Made by a program: the position numbers and the translations under genes
Notes under the pieces: generated by a model
Database searches by the model: none
Seen by the model: the letters and a program-made list of their open reading frames with translations, nothing else
What the model was told of the DNA's origin: nothing
In this document: positions 34,773 through 44,362 of the stretch, piece by piece
How positions within the stretch are numbered: position 1 is the first letter of the stretch
How the letters are laid out: each line of letters starts with the position of its first letter
Source: an uncultured Alphaproteobacteria bacterium
Lineage (GTDB): Bacteria; Pseudomonadota; Alphaproteobacteria; Puniceispirillales; UBA1172
Length of the DNA: 64,000 bases
NCBI GenBank assembly: GCA_958431225.1
Contig: OY288107.1
Location: 310,001-374,000 of the forward strand
Reading direction: 5' to 3'

Positions 34773-35647
34773 TGGTGGATTGGATTGCAGTTGATTGGGG
34801 CACAAGCAATTTACGCATCTGGGCGCTGGATGCTGATGGCAATGTCGTGGCGGAAAAACGCTCGGATGAGGGGATGGGCGGACTTGAACCTGCGGCGGCG
34901 GAGGGCGTATTGCTTTCCCATATTGAGGCATGGATTAGCGATAAGGTGATGCCGATTATTGCGTGCGGTATGGTCGGCTCGCGCCAAGGCTGGCAAGAAG
35001 CCCCCTATAACACAACCCCAACCGCCCCCATCCAAAACGCCATCAAAGTCAAAACCAAAGATGCACGGATTGACGTGCGGATTCTAGCGGGCATCAAACA
35101 GGATACCCCCGCCGATGTTATGCGCGGCGAAGAAACACAAATCGCTGGCTTCCTCGCATCGCGCCCTGAATTTGAAGGGGTCATCTGCCTGCCCGGCACG
35201 CATTCCAAATGGGTTGAAATTAGCAAAGGGCGGGTGATGCAATTCCAAACGATTCTCACGGGCGAGCTATTCGCGCTTTTATCCAAGCAATCGGTGTTAA
35301 GGCATTCGCTCGGCACATGGGATGACCGCACCTTTACCGATACGCTAAAAGATACCATCCAAGCCCCGCAAAATATGTTTAGCGCGCTTTTTTCGATTCG
35401 CGCACGCGGGCTTCTTGAGGGCGACAATGTTGGCATTGCGCGGCTGTCGGCAGGGTTGATTGGTTGTGAGCTTGCCGGGACAACGCATTATTGGCAGAAT
35501 CGGCACGTGGTTATCATCGGCACGGGCGCACTGGCACGGCTTTATGCGTTGGCGTTGCAAGCAATCGGGCAGAAAACAGAGGATTATCGTGCCAGTGATC
35601 TAACCTTAAACGGGCTGAAATCCGCCTATAAAGAGGTGTTCAAATGA
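34769..35647 (+). CDS. dgoK: 2-dehydro-3-deoxygalactonokinase
   Basis: A 292-residue sugar acid kinase with the ATP-binding opening WIAVDWGTSNLRIWALDADG and VICLPGTHSKWVEI, both typical of DgoK. It phosphorylates 2-keto-3-deoxygalactonate to KDPGal. ATG at 34769 overlaps the SDR stop; the next ATG three bases on is an alternative. Its stop overlaps the aldolase start. Confidence 0.94.
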   Translation: MMVDWIAVDWGTSNLRIWALDADGNVVAEKRSDEGMGGLEPAAAEGVLLSHIEAWISDKVMPIIACGMVGSRQGWQEAPYNTTPTAPIQNAIKVKTKDARIDVRILAGIKQDTPADVMRGEETQIAGFLASRPEFEGVICLPGTHSKWVEISKGRVMQFQTILTGELFALLSKQSVLRHSLGTWDDRTFTDTLKDTIQAPQNMFSALFSIRARGLLEGDNVGIARLSAGLIGCELAGTTHYWQNRHVVIIGTGALARLYALALQAIGQKTEDYRASDLTLNGLKSAYKEVFK

Positions 35648-36261
35648 GCCGTAATCTCATCGCCATATTGCGCGGCGTCAAGCCCGATGCGGTGGAAGAC
35701 ATCACCGCCGCTTTGCTCGCAGCAGGCATTGACCGCATAGAAATTCCACTCAATTCGCCAACGCCTTTTGACAGCATCGCCCGCATTATCAAACAATTTT
35801 CAGGGCGTTTTTCAGGACAGGGCATTTTTGGTGCAGGCACCGTGTTAAATCTAGCAGAGGTGGAACGGCTTGCGGGGCTGGGCGCGAATATGGTCGTCTC
35901 GCCGAATTGCGATGAAGCCATTATCCGCGCCACCAAAGCGGCAGGCATGCTCAGCTATCCCGGGGTGATGACACCGAGCGAATGTTTTACCGCCCTCAAT
36001 GCCGGTGCCGATGGGTTGAAATTTTTCCCGGGCGAGGTCATAACACCAACAGGGCTGAAAGCGATGCGGGCGGTGCTGCCCACGGATACACTATGCCTTG
36101 CGGTGGGCGGGGCGCATGCCGGTAATTTTGCCGCATGGCGTGATGCGGGTGCGGATGGTTTCGGCATTGGCTCGGCAATCTATCAGCCCGATGATGATGC
36201 CGAATCCGTCGCCGCCAAAGCCCGCGCCATTGTTTCAGCCTATGATGAGGTGATGCTATGA
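35644..36261 (+). CDS. dgoA: 2-dehydro-3-deoxy-6-phosphogalactonate aldolase
   Basis: A 205-residue class I aldolase of the KDPG/KDPGal family. It cleaves KDPGal to pyruvate and glyceraldehyde 3-phosphate. Visible motifs are LIAILRGVKPDAVEDI, the Glu in IEIPLNSPTPF, FGAGTVLN and the Schiff-base lysine in LKFFPGE (Lys126). Overlaps of 4 nt with dgoK and the lactonase gene mark one operon. Confidence 0.95.
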   Translation: MSRNLIAILRGVKPDAVEDITAALLAAGIDRIEIPLNSPTPFDSIARIIKQFSGRFSGQGIFGAGTVLNLAEVERLAGLGANMVVSPNCDEAIIRATKAAGMLSYPGVMTPSECFTALNAGADGLKFFPGEVITPTGLKAMRAVLPTDTLCLAVGGAHAGNFAAWRDAGADGFGIGSAIYQPDDDAESVAAKARAIVSAYDEVML

Positions 36262-37097
36262 TATTTGACGATACTCCATGTGCGCTTGGCGAAGGGGCAT
36301 TATGGCACCCGCTTCGCCAATCATTTTTGTGGTTTGACATTAACAAAAAACTGCTATTCCAACGCGCCCCTGATGATGATAAGGCGCAGGTTTTTGAATT
36401 TGATGAACACGTCTCGGCAATGGGATGGATTGATAAAACCACGCTCCTGATAGCCTCAGAAACCGCGCTTTTTCAATTTGATATTGAACGCGCCACCAGC
36501 ACGCATATTGTCGGGCTTGAAGCCGATAACCCGATGACACGTTCCAATGATGGGCGCGCCGACCCCTATGGCGGATTCTGGATTGGCACCATGGGCAAAA
36601 AAGGTGAGGCAGGGGCGGGGGCGATTTACCGCTACTACCGAGGCGAATTACGCAAACTCTATACCGATATCAGCGTTTCCAATTCCATCTGCTTTGCCCC
36701 CGATGGCAAGACGGCTTATTTTTGCGACACGCCTACCAAGCGCATTATGCAACAACGCCTTGATGATGCGGGTTGGCCCAATGGGGAGGCGGAAATTTTT
36801 GCCGATGTCGCGCCCTTTAAGCCCGATGGTTCGGTGGTGGATAGCACAGGTTGCCTCTGGAACGCGCAATGGGGGGCGCATCGGGTGGCGTGTTATGATG
36901 CATCAGGGCAATTTGTGCGGGCGATTGAATTCACGGCATCGCAAATCTCATGTCCAGCCTTTGGCGGTGCGGATATGAATCAGCTCATCGCCACCAGCGC
37001 GCGCCAGAATCTCACCCACCCCCAAGCCGATGACGGCAAGGTTTTTATCGTGCCTATGGATATAAAGGGACAGAAAGAACATCAGGTGAGGCTATGA
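36258..37097 (+). CDS. SMP-30/gluconolactonase-family sugar lactonase
   Basis: A 279-residue six-bladed propeller of the SMP-30 family. The metal-site Glu is in ALGEGALWHP; SNDGRADPYGGFWIGTMG and SNSICFAPDGKTAYFCDT carry further ligands. It would open the galactonolactone made by the galactose dehydrogenase. The gene starts inside the aldolase stop and ends inside the GH42 start (both ATGA). Confidence 0.92.
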   Translation: MIFDDTPCALGEGALWHPLRQSFLWFDINKKLLFQRAPDDDKAQVFEFDEHVSAMGWIDKTTLLIASETALFQFDIERATSTHIVGLEADNPMTRSNDGRADPYGGFWIGTMGKKGEAGAGAIYRYYRGELRKLYTDISVSNSICFAPDGKTAYFCDTPTKRIMQQRLDDAGWPNGEAEIFADVAPFKPDGSVVDSTGCLWNAQWGAHRVACYDASGQFVRAIEFTASQISCPAFGGADMNQLIATSARQNLTHPQADDGKVFIVPMDIKGQKEHQVRL

Positions 37098-38992
37098 GAC
37101 CCGAATTAGGCGTTTGCTATTACCCGGAACATTGGGCGGAAGAAATCTGGGCGGAGGATGCGCGGCGCATGGCTGAAACCGGTATCAAATGGGTGCGGAT
37201 TGGCGAGTTCGCATGGTCGCGCCTTGAGGCAGTTGAAGGCGTGCTAACATGGGAATGGCTAGACCGCGCCGTTGCGATTCTAGCGGATGCCAAACTAAAC
37301 ATCGTCATGGGAACCCCGAGCGCGACACCGCCGAAATGGGTGGTTGATAAATACCCCGATATGCTGGCGGTTGATATTGATGGGCGCCCACGTCAATTCG
37401 GCTCGCGGCGGCATTATTGTTTTTCGCATCTAGGCTATCGTCGGGAGGCGGCGCGGATGGCGGCGGCAATGGCAGAACGCTATGGTCGGCATAGTGCGGT
37501 TCAGGCGTGGCAGATTGATAATGAATATGGGTGCCACGACACCACCCTATCCTATTCCGAGGCGGCGCGGTGCGGGTTTCGTGATTGGCTGGCACAGAAA
37601 TATCAATCCCCCGATGCCCTCAATCGCGCATGGGGCAATGTGTTCTGGTCTATGGAATATGCGAATTTCAACGATATAGATTTGCCCAACCTGACGACAA
37701 CGGAGGCTAACCCGAGCCATTGGCTTGATTTTAGGCGTTTTACCTCCGAGCAGGTGGTCGCGTTTAACCGCGCACAGATTGAAGCCATGCGCCCCCATAC
37801 CGATGCCCCATTCATTCATAATTATATGGGGCGGGTGCTTGATTTTGATCATTTTGCCGTTGGGGCTGATCTTGAAATTGCGAGTTGGGATAGTTATCCT
37901 CTGGGGGCACTTGAACGCACGCTTAGGGAAGATGACGATGATTGGAAAGCGCATTTTGCCCGCCAAGGCGACCCCGATTTCCAAGCCTTTCATCACGATC
38001 TCTACCGCGCCGTAGGGCAAGGACGCTGGTGGGTGATGGAACAACAACCGGGCCCGGTAAATTGGGCGCCGTATAATCCGATTCCGCTGAATGGTATGGT
38101 GAAATTATGGACGCTGGAAGCGATAGCGCATGGTGCCGAGGTGGTGAGTTATTTTCGCTGGCGCCAAGCCCCTTTCGCCCAAGAACAAATGCACGCCGGC
38201 TTACTACGCCCGGACCACGAAAACGCCCAAGCACAAATTGAAGCACGTGAAGTCGCCGATGAACTCGCCAAATTGGGCGCGCTTGACCATAAAGATGCCG
38301 AGGTCGCCATTGTCTTTGACTATGAAAGCCAATGGGCATGGGAAATCCAACCGCAAGGACAAGGATTTGATTATTTCCGCCTAGTTTTTGAACAATATCG
38401 CGCCCTACGCAAATTGGGATTAAATATAGATTTTCTACCCGCACAGACAGATGATTTCGGCAAGCGCAAACTGATATTGATTCCCGCATTGATGGCGTGG
38501 AACGATAATCTACGTAAGGCGATTGATAGGTTTGACGGCACAATTCTAGCCGGCCCCCGCACAGGTTCCAAAACCCAAAATATGCAAATCCCCACCCCCC
38601 TAGGTCCCCATTTCGCCGGCGCAAAAGTAGCACGCGTAGCCACGCTCCGCCCCAATATGTCAATTCCCCTAGAAAATGGCGGCGCAATCATAAACTGGCA
38701 CGAAGAACTTGAAGGCAAGGACGCGGTGGAAAAAACCGCCGAAGGTCAAACAATTTTAATGCGCGATGGTAAAAATTTCTATCATTTCTATCTAGGGGGC
38801 TGGCTAGACCAAAGCGGCTATCTCCGCATCCTCACCGATTTATGCGCCGCCCAAAATATCAAAACCACAAACATGCCCGAGGGCATCCGCCAACGTGCGG
38901 TCGGCAACAAAACCCTACTCCTAAATTACAACGCCTTTGGGGTCAAAATAAACGGACAAAAACTACCCCCGGCGAGCGCATTCTGGTATTGA
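37094..38992 (+). CDS. Beta-galactosidase, glycoside hydrolase family 42
   Basis: A 632-residue GH42 enzyme without a signal peptide. LGVCYYPEHWAEEIWAEDARRMAETGIKWVRIGEFAWS is the GH42 opening. The acid/base Glu lies in WQIDNEYG (about residue 144) and the nucleophile Glu in WWVMEQQPGPVNW (about 316). It gives the operon access to beta-galactosides as well as alpha-galactosides. The stop is 2 nt before the next gene's ATG. Confidence 0.95.
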   Translation: MRPELGVCYYPEHWAEEIWAEDARRMAETGIKWVRIGEFAWSRLEAVEGVLTWEWLDRAVAILADAKLNIVMGTPSATPPKWVVDKYPDMLAVDIDGRPRQFGSRRHYCFSHLGYRREAARMAAAMAERYGRHSAVQAWQIDNEYGCHDTTLSYSEAARCGFRDWLAQKYQSPDALNRAWGNVFWSMEYANFNDIDLPNLTTTEANPSHWLDFRRFTSEQVVAFNRAQIEAMRPHTDAPFIHNYMGRVLDFDHFAVGADLEIASWDSYPLGALERTLREDDDDWKAHFARQGDPDFQAFHHDLYRAVGQGRWWVMEQQPGPVNWAPYNPIPLNGMVKLWTLEAIAHGAEVVSYFRWRQAPFAQEQMHAGLLRPDHENAQAQIEAREVADELAKLGALDHKDAEVAIVFDYESQWAWEIQPQGQGFDYFRLVFEQYRALRKLGLNIDFLPAQTDDFGKRKLILIPALMAWNDNLRKAIDRFDGTILAGPRTGSKTQNMQIPTPLGPHFAGAKVARVATLRPNMSIPLENGGAIINWHEELEGKDAVEKTAEGQTILMRDGKNFYHFYLGGWLDQSGYLRILTDLCAAQNIKTTNMPEGIRQRAVGNKTLLLNYNAFGVKINGQKLPPASAFWY

Positions 38993-38994
38993 TT

Positions 38995-40149
38995 ATGAAC
39001 ATGACGCTTTTATTCGGTAATTGGTCTTATCCGACCGCAATTAAATTTGGTGCCGGGCGCATCAAAGAATTGGCGGAGGCTTGCGCGCAGGCTGGCATCA
39101 CGCGCCCGCTTTTGGTGACTGACCGGGGGCTCGCAAAGCTTCCCATCACCCAAACGGCTTTGGATATGATGGAGGGCGCGCGCTTGGGGCGGGCTATTTT
39201 TAGCGATGTTGCCCCAAACCCGAATGAAATCAACCTCACCGCCGGTGTCGCCGCCTATCAAGATGGCGGGCATGATGGGGTGGTCGCTTTTGGTGGCGGC
39301 TCGGGGCTTGATTTGGGAAAGATGGTGGCTTTTATGGCAGGGCAAACGCGCCCTCTATGGGATTTTGAAGATATTGGCGATTGGTGGATGCGCGCCGATG
39401 CCGATGCCATCGCCCCGATTGTCGCCATCCCCACCACCGCCGGCACAGGTTCAGAAGTAGGTCGTGCTAGTGTCATCACCAATACGCAAACCCACGAGAA
39501 GAAAATCATATTCCATCCCAAAGTGCTACCTTCGGTGGTGATTTGCGACCCCGAACTCACCGTAGGGATGCCGCCCGCCATCACCGCCGGCACCGGGCTT
39601 GATGCCTTCGCCCATTGTGTAGAGGCGTTCTCAAGCCCGCATTATCATCCCATGAGCCAAGGCATCGCCATTGAAGGCATGCGCCTCGTGGTTGAGTTTC
39701 TGCCCCGTGCTTATAGTGATGGCACCGATATTGAAGCCCGCGCGCACATGATGAGCGCCGCCATGATGGGAAGCACAGCATTTCAAAAAGGTCTAGGCGC
39801 GATTCACGCGCTAAGCCACCCGCTTGGTGCCATGCATAAAACCCATCACGGCACCACCAACGCCGTATGCATGCCAGCAGTGCTAAGATTCAATCGCCCC
39901 GCCATCCAAGAGCGATTTGATCGCGTCGCCAGCTATCTAGGCATTGATGGCGGTTTTGACGGCTTCTGCGCCTTTGTCGATGAATTCAATACGGCGTTGG
40001 GCATCCCAAAACGCATGTCAGATTTAGGCGTACACAACCCCGACATAGACCGCCTCATCACCAGCGCCCTAAAAGACCCAAGCTGCGGCGGCAACCCAAT
40101 CCCACTAACAAAACAAAACACCCGCACCTTATTTGAAGCGGTGCTATAA
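38995..40149 (+). CDS. Iron-containing alcohol dehydrogenase
   Basis: A 384-residue group III alcohol dehydrogenase. The NAD motif DGVVAFGGGSGLDLGK, IPTTAGTGSEVGRASVI and the metal-binding stretch GLDAFAHCVEAFSSPHYHPMSQG with later AIHALSHPLGAMHKTHHG are present. It is the last gene of the galactoside operon. A role in disposing of an aldehyde, or in glycerol or glyceraldehyde turnover, is possible. No strong ribosome site is seen; ATG 38995 or the one at 39001 may be used. Confidence 0.92.
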   Translation: MNMTLLFGNWSYPTAIKFGAGRIKELAEACAQAGITRPLLVTDRGLAKLPITQTALDMMEGARLGRAIFSDVAPNPNEINLTAGVAAYQDGGHDGVVAFGGGSGLDLGKMVAFMAGQTRPLWDFEDIGDWWMRADADAIAPIVAIPTTAGTGSEVGRASVITNTQTHEKKIIFHPKVLPSVVICDPELTVGMPPAITAGTGLDAFAHCVEAFSSPHYHPMSQGIAIEGMRLVVEFLPRAYSDGTDIEARAHMMSAAMMGSTAFQKGLGAIHALSHPLGAMHKTHHGTTNAVCMPAVLRFNRPAIQERFDRVASYLGIDGGFDGFCAFVDEFNTALGIPKRMSDLGVHNPDIDRLITSALKDPSCGGNPIPLTKQNTRTLFEAVL

Positions 40150-40161
40150 CCAACCAACGTA

Positions 40162-41064
40162 TCAGGCGAGGAAGGGGGTTAGGCTTTGTTCAAAATCTGC
40201 GATGAATTCAAGTGCCACCATTGATGGTTGCTTTGTGATGGGTCTTACCAGTGAAATCTGGTGCGGCATGATGGGTCTGAAAGGTCTGAATTGTAGCCCT
40301 TGATTGACATATTTTGCGGCATCAAGCGCGCTGACCACCGCTATGCCTGTGCCTTTGCAGACGAGTTCGCATGCGGCGGTGAATTGCCTTGTTTCTACGC
40401 GCGAATGAAATTCTACATGCGCCGATTGAAAGGCTTTTGCCAGCCCGATAAAAAATTCACTATTCTGTTTTGTGTGGATGATGTTTTCATTTGCCATATC
40501 CGCCGGGGTGATAACATCTAGCGTCTCAAGGGGGTGATTTTGCGGGAATACGCAGACCGTTCTGATCTGCACATCAGTGCTCTCTACCGCAGGATGACCG
40601 GCGAAATCATCGGTGATGCCAAAATCATATTGCTCGCCAATCATCCATTCCAAAATGCGTTCAGGTCGGTCTGGTTCTATGGTCATGCTGACGCTCGGTC
40701 TTTTTTCAAGGAACGTAGCAACAACATTCGGCAGGTGGCTAGTCGCAAAGCCGGGCAGGCAGGCGATTCGCAGATGCCCGGCACGGCGTTCGGTTAGCTC
40801 TTGGCTAACATCTGAAATTTGTTGCATCAATTCTAATACACGGCGAATATCGGGTTGCAAAAATCTTGTTTCTTGCGAGGGGATGAGTCGTCCATTACGG
40901 CGGTCAAATAAAGAAAACCCCAGATTATTACCTAAATCAGTCAGGAGCCTAGTGACAGCAGGTTGGCTGATATTCAATTCACTAGCGGCGTTGGTCAGCG
41001 ACCCATTATCGATCACCGCCATCAGTGCTTCAAGCTGACGTAGTCTTGGTTTCACATCACGCAT
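40162..41064 (-). CDS. LysR-family transcriptional regulator
   Basis: A 300-residue LysR regulator. N-terminal winged helix VKPRLRQLEALMAVIDNGSLTNAASELNISQPAVTRLLTDL, followed by an effector-binding domain with RAGHLRIACLPGFATSHLP and GTGIAVVSALDA. It is divergent from ugpBAECQ and probably controls it together with its own gene, using the palindrome at 41080-41096. Its 3' end faces the alcohol dehydrogenase gene with 12 nt between. Confidence 0.95.
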   Translation of the reverse strand: MRDVKPRLRQLEALMAVIDNGSLTNAASELNISQPAVTRLLTDLGNNLGFSLFDRRNGRLIPSQETRFLQPDIRRVLELMQQISDVSQELTERRAGHLRIACLPGFATSHLPNVVATFLEKRPSVSMTIEPDRPERILEWMIGEQYDFGITDDFAGHPAVESTDVQIRTVCVFPQNHPLETLDVITPADMANENIIHTKQNSEFFIGLAKAFQSAHVEFHSRVETRQFTAACELVCKGTGIAVVSALDAAKYVNQGLQFRPFRPIMPHQISLVRPITKQPSMVALEFIADFEQSLTPFLA

Positions 41065-41079
41065 ACATATCCGCCTTAA

Positions 41080-41122
41080 TATAACATAATGTTATAATAA
41101 ACATAAAAATTTAGGTGGTCAA
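41080..41122 (-). promoter_or_regulatory. lysR promoter with LysR-type palindrome
   Basis: On the minus strand, TTGACC (41117-41122) and TATTAT (41094-41099) are 17 nt apart. The palindrome TATAACAT-A-ATGTTATA (41080-41096) overlaps the downstream edge of this -10 box and the start site, an arrangement suited to autorepression by the LysR protein. Confidence 0.65.
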
Positions 41123-41136
41123 ATTATATTTTTCGC

Positions 41137-41142
41137 TATACT
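41137..41142 (+). promoter_or_regulatory. Possible -10 box of the ugp operon
   Basis: TATACT lies 100 bp upstream of ugpB. The best -35-like hexamer (TGGTCA at 41116-41121) is only 15 nt away, fitting an activator-dependent promoter rather than a strong constitutive one. Confidence 0.4.
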
Positions 41143-41157
41143 ATAACAGGATTGGCT

Positions 41158-41180
41158 CAACCTAATGCGCTATTAGGTTG
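41158..41180 (+). other. Perfect inverted repeat in the ugpB leader
   Basis: CAACCTAAT-GCGCT-ATTAGGTTG: nine pairs and a 5-nt loop, extendable by two pairs. No T-run follows, so it is a leader hairpin or a protein-binding palindrome, not a terminator. Confidence 0.7.
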
Positions 41181-41242
41181 GGAAAATACACTGCAAAAAC
41201 AAAGCAATGCGCCATTTAGGGGCGTTCATTAAGGAGGATATT

Positions 41243-42556
41243 ATGAAAAAAACACTGCTGAGTATTCTTACTGTTGCCGCCACTTTGTTGGCACCAGTAT
41301 CTGCCATCGCGCAAACTGAAATCACGTTCTGGCACGCTTTTACCGGTCGCCTTGGTGAGTTGGTCAAGGCGCAGGTTGCGGATTTTAATGCTAGTCAGGA
41401 TGACTATGTTGTGGTTGAAAGCCATAAGGGTAATTATTCTGAAACGTTAAATGCTGGCATTGCCGCATTTCGTGCTGGCGAACAGCCGGTGATTTTGATG
41501 GTCTATGAAGTTGGCACGGCAACCATGATGGCGACTGGCGGGGCTATTAAGCCGGTCTATGAAGTCATGGCAGAAAGCGGGGCGGTTTTTGACCCGGATG
41601 CTTATATCGGTGCGGTCAAAGGCTATTACACCACAACCGATGGCGATATGCTGTCCCTGCCTTTCAATTCATCGACGCCTGTTTTATGGGTTAATCGTGA
41701 TGCTATGAAAGCGGCGGGGGTCAATCCAGATACCGATATGTCCACATGGGAACAGGTAGATGACGTTCTCACCCAACTGAAAGCGGGGGGCGCAGAATGT
41801 CCGCTTGTGACGGCGTGGCAGAGCTGGATTCATCTTGAAAATTTTTCTGCTTATCACAATGTTCCTTTTGCCACCAAGGATAACGGATTTGCTGGTCTTG
41901 ACACCGAATTGAAGCTGAATGGCAAGGCACAAGTGGCGCATTTGTCAAAAATGGCAGAATGGGCAAAAGATGGTAAATTCATCTATACAGGACGCCGCAA
42001 TGAGGGCGGTGCGAATTTCAGAGCTGGCGAATGTGCCTTATTCACCGAAAGTTCAGCAGGCTATGCTGGCATCAGTTCAGAAGCCAAGTTTGATTTTGAA
42101 GTGCGGCATCTGCCCTATTGGAAATCAATCACTAGGTCGCCTCAGAACACGATTATTGGCGGGGCATCGCTTTGGGTGATGGCTAATCATAGTCGTGATG
42201 AATATAAAGGCGCAGGTGCGTTTTTGAGCTTCCTATCCCGTTCTGATGTGCAGGCTGAATGGCATCAGAATACTGGCTATCTTCCCATCACTATCGCGGC
42301 GGGCGATGCAACACGCGCTTCAGGTTTTTATGACAAGAACCCGGGCACGGATGTCGCTGTGATTCAAATGACGGCAAAACAGCCAACGGCTAACTCTAAA
42401 GGTCTGCGCCTTGGGTCTTTTGACCAAATTCGCGGCATCATTGATGAGGAGCTTGAGGCGATTTGGTCTGGAAATAAAACTGCTCAACAGGCTATGGATA
42501 GCGCGAAGCGGCGCGGCGATGCCCTATTGCGGCGGTTTGAATCAGCGAATCGCTAA
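41243..42556 (+). CDS. ugpB: Glycerol-3-phosphate/glycerophosphodiester ABC importer binding protein
   Basis: A 437-residue periplasmic protein with signal peptide KTLLSILTVAATLLAPVSAIA. The mature sequence follows UgpB closely: TEITFWHAFTG, GNYSETLNAGIAAFRAGEQP, YEVGTATMMATGGAIKPVYEV, LPFNSSTPVLWVNRDA, IIGGASLWVM and EWHQNTGYLPIT. AAGGAGG stands before ATG 41243. The ligand should be sn-glycerol 3-phosphate or its diesters. It heads ugpBAECQ. Confidence 0.96.
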   Translation: MKKTLLSILTVAATLLAPVSAIAQTEITFWHAFTGRLGELVKAQVADFNASQDDYVVVESHKGNYSETLNAGIAAFRAGEQPVILMVYEVGTATMMATGGAIKPVYEVMAESGAVFDPDAYIGAVKGYYTTTDGDMLSLPFNSSTPVLWVNRDAMKAAGVNPDTDMSTWEQVDDVLTQLKAGGAECPLVTAWQSWIHLENFSAYHNVPFATKDNGFAGLDTELKLNGKAQVAHLSKMAEWAKDGKFIYTGRRNEGGANFRAGECALFTESSAGYAGISSEAKFDFEVRHLPYWKSITRSPQNTIIGGASLWVMANHSRDEYKGAGAFLSFLSRSDVQAEWHQNTGYLPITIAAGDATRASGFYDKNPGTDVAVIQMTAKQPTANSKGLRLGSFDQIRGIIDEELEAIWSGNKTAQQAMDSAKRRGDALLRRFESANR

Positions 42557-42570
42557 ACGACAAAATCAGG

Positions 42571-42597
42571 AGTGGGTCGCCGCCACAGGCGCCCACT
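42571..42597 (+). other. Stem-loop after ugpB
   Basis: AGTGGG and CGCC arms (T bulge) pair with GGCG and CCCACT around GCCACA; TTTCTT follows. It starts 15 nt after the ugpB stop and 20 nt before ugpA. Confidence 0.7.
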
Positions 42598-42616
42598 TTC
42601 TTGACTAAACAGGAGT

Positions 42617-43504
42617 ATGATTTTGGAGAAGCGCGTTACATTTCGCGGGTGGCTATTGCCTATTTTACTGATTGCGCCGCAGATTGTGATTTCACTCATA
42701 TTCTTTTTCTACCCGGCGGCACAGGCGGTTTGGCAATCGCTTTTTATTCCTGACCCCTTTGGTTTGTCTGCTCGGTTTGTGGGCTTGGGCAATTTTGAAT
42801 TTCTGCTTTCGGATCCGTTTTACCGCGCTTCATTTTTCACAACGGCTTTATTTTCTATTCTGGTGACGGCTTTTGCCATGGTGCCTGCCTTGTTCCTTGC
42901 GGTGCTGGCTGACCGCTTGATTAAAGGGTCTAGCGTTTATCGCACCATGTTAATCTGGCCTTATGCGGTTGCCCCGGCTATTGCAGGTGTGCTGTGGCTC
43001 TTTATGTTCAACACCCGCGTTGGTTTAGCGTCGTGGTATCTGGGGCAGTTTGGCTATGATTGGAATCATGTTCTCAATGGAGGCGAAGCCATGGGGCTGG
43101 TCGTGCTAGCCTCGGCTTGGGGGCGCATCAGTTATAATTTTTTGTTTTTCTTCGCTGCTCTACAGGCCGTGCCGCGTTCGGTCATTGAAGCGGCGGCGAT
43201 TGATGGCGCGCATTTCTGGCGACGTTTCTTTACCATCGTATTGCCGTTGATTTCGCCGACTACATTCTTTTTGCTGGTGGTGAATGTTGTTTATGCTTTT
43301 TTTGAAACCTTTGGCATTATCCATACGATTACCGCAGGCGGACCGCAACAATCCACCACCATTCTGGTCTATAAAGTCTTTGCGGATGGCTTTGTTGGTC
43401 AGGATCTCGGCTCATCATCGGCGCAGTCGGTGATTCTATTATTCGTTGTTGGTCTTTTGACGGTGATTCAGTTCAAATATATTGAAAAGCGGGTGCATTA
43501 CTAA
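42617..43504 (+). CDS. ugpA: Glycerol-3-phosphate ABC importer permease
   Basis: A 295-residue permease with membrane segments starting [31 protein letters not shown]. The EAA loop is [28 protein letters not shown] and the [27 protein letters not shown] stretch is typical of UgpA. AGGAGT precedes ATG 42617. The TAA stop shares a base with the ugpE ATG. Confidence 0.95.
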   Translation: MILEKRVTFRGWLLPILLIAPQIVISLIFFFYPAAQAVWQSLFIPDPFGLSARFVGLGNFEFLLSDPFYRASFFTTALFSILVTAFAMVPALFLAVLADRLIKGSSVYRTMLIWPYAVAPAIAGVLWLFMFNTRVGLASWYLGQFGYDWNHVLNGGEAMGLVVLASAWGRISYNFLFFFAALQAVPRSVIEAAAIDGAHFWRRFFTIVLPLISPTTFFLLVVNVVYAFFETFGIIHTITAGGPQQSTTILVYKVFADGFVGQDLGSSSAQSVILLFVVGLLTVIQFKYIEKRVHY

Positions 43505-44361
43505 TGGCGCAACATTCACAAGGTATGGTGCTGAAACAAGGCTGGGGGCTGTGGCTGACTCATGTTTTTATGGTGGCTGGGGTTCTGATTATTTTCTTTC
43601 CGATCTGGTTAGCTTTTGTTGCATCAACGGTGACCCAAGCCGATATTGTCGCACCGCCGATGCCGGTTCTGCCCGGGGCGCATTTTTGGGAAAATTATAC
43701 AAAAGCCCTTTTTGCTGGCGTCAATGTTCCTGTAGCGACGATGCTGATCAATAGCCTAGTGATGGCGGTTGGCATTGCTGTGGGGAAAATTGTTATTTCC
43801 TTGCTCTCTGCTTTTGCCATTGTTTATTTTCGCTTTCCCGGGCGTATGTTTTTCTTCTGGACGATTTTTCTGACGCTCATGCTGCCCGTAGAGGTGCGGA
43901 TTGTGCCGACCTTTGAAGTAGTCGCAGGTTTTGGTATGCTGAATAGTTATTATGGTTTGATTTTTCCGCTAATTGCTTCGGCAACGGCGACCTTCTTATT
44001 CCGTCAATTTTTTATGACCATTCCTGATGAGTTAGCGGAAGCGGCGCGGGTGGATGGTGCTAAACCTATGCGGTTTTTCATTGATATTGTGGTGCCAATG
44101 AGTCGCACCAATATCGCTGCGCTTTTTGTTATTCTGTTCATTTATGGTTGGAATCAGTATCTCTGGCCTTTGCTGATTACAACCGAGCCTGAGATGAATA
44201 CGATTGTTATGGGCATCAAACAAATGTTTCCTTCTGGGGACGACACCGCAGACTGGCCAGTCATTATGGCAACATCAATCCTAGCGATGATTCCCCCTAT
44301 CATAATTGTTGTATCCATGCAGAAATTATTTGTCCGCGGGCTTTTGGATAGTGAGAAATAA
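43504..44361 (+). CDS. ugpE: Glycerol-3-phosphate ABC importer permease
   Basis: A 285-residue permease. EAA loop [29 protein letters not shown], followed by [28 protein letters not shown], which is characteristic of UgpE, and C-terminus [12 protein letters not shown]. Starts at the overlapping TAATG junction with ugpA and ends 1 nt before ugpC. Confidence 0.95.
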   Translation: MAQHSQGMVLKQGWGLWLTHVFMVAGVLIIFFPIWLAFVASTVTQADIVAPPMPVLPGAHFWENYTKALFAGVNVPVATMLINSLVMAVGIAVGKIVISLLSAFAIVYFRFPGRMFFFWTIFLTLMLPVEVRIVPTFEVVAGFGMLNSYYGLIFPLIASATATFLFRQFFMTIPDELAEAARVDGAKPMRFFIDIVVPMSRTNIAALFVILFIYGWNQYLWPLLITTEPEMNTIVMGIKQMFPSGDDTADWPVIMATSILAMIPPIIIVVSMQKLFVRGLLDSEK

Positions 44362-44362
44362 T

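Noticed and set aside
42571-42597. Full intrinsic terminator between ugpB and ugpA
   Set aside because: The T-tract is short and interrupted, and ugpA has no promoter of its own visible; a partial terminator or mRNA stabiliser fits better.
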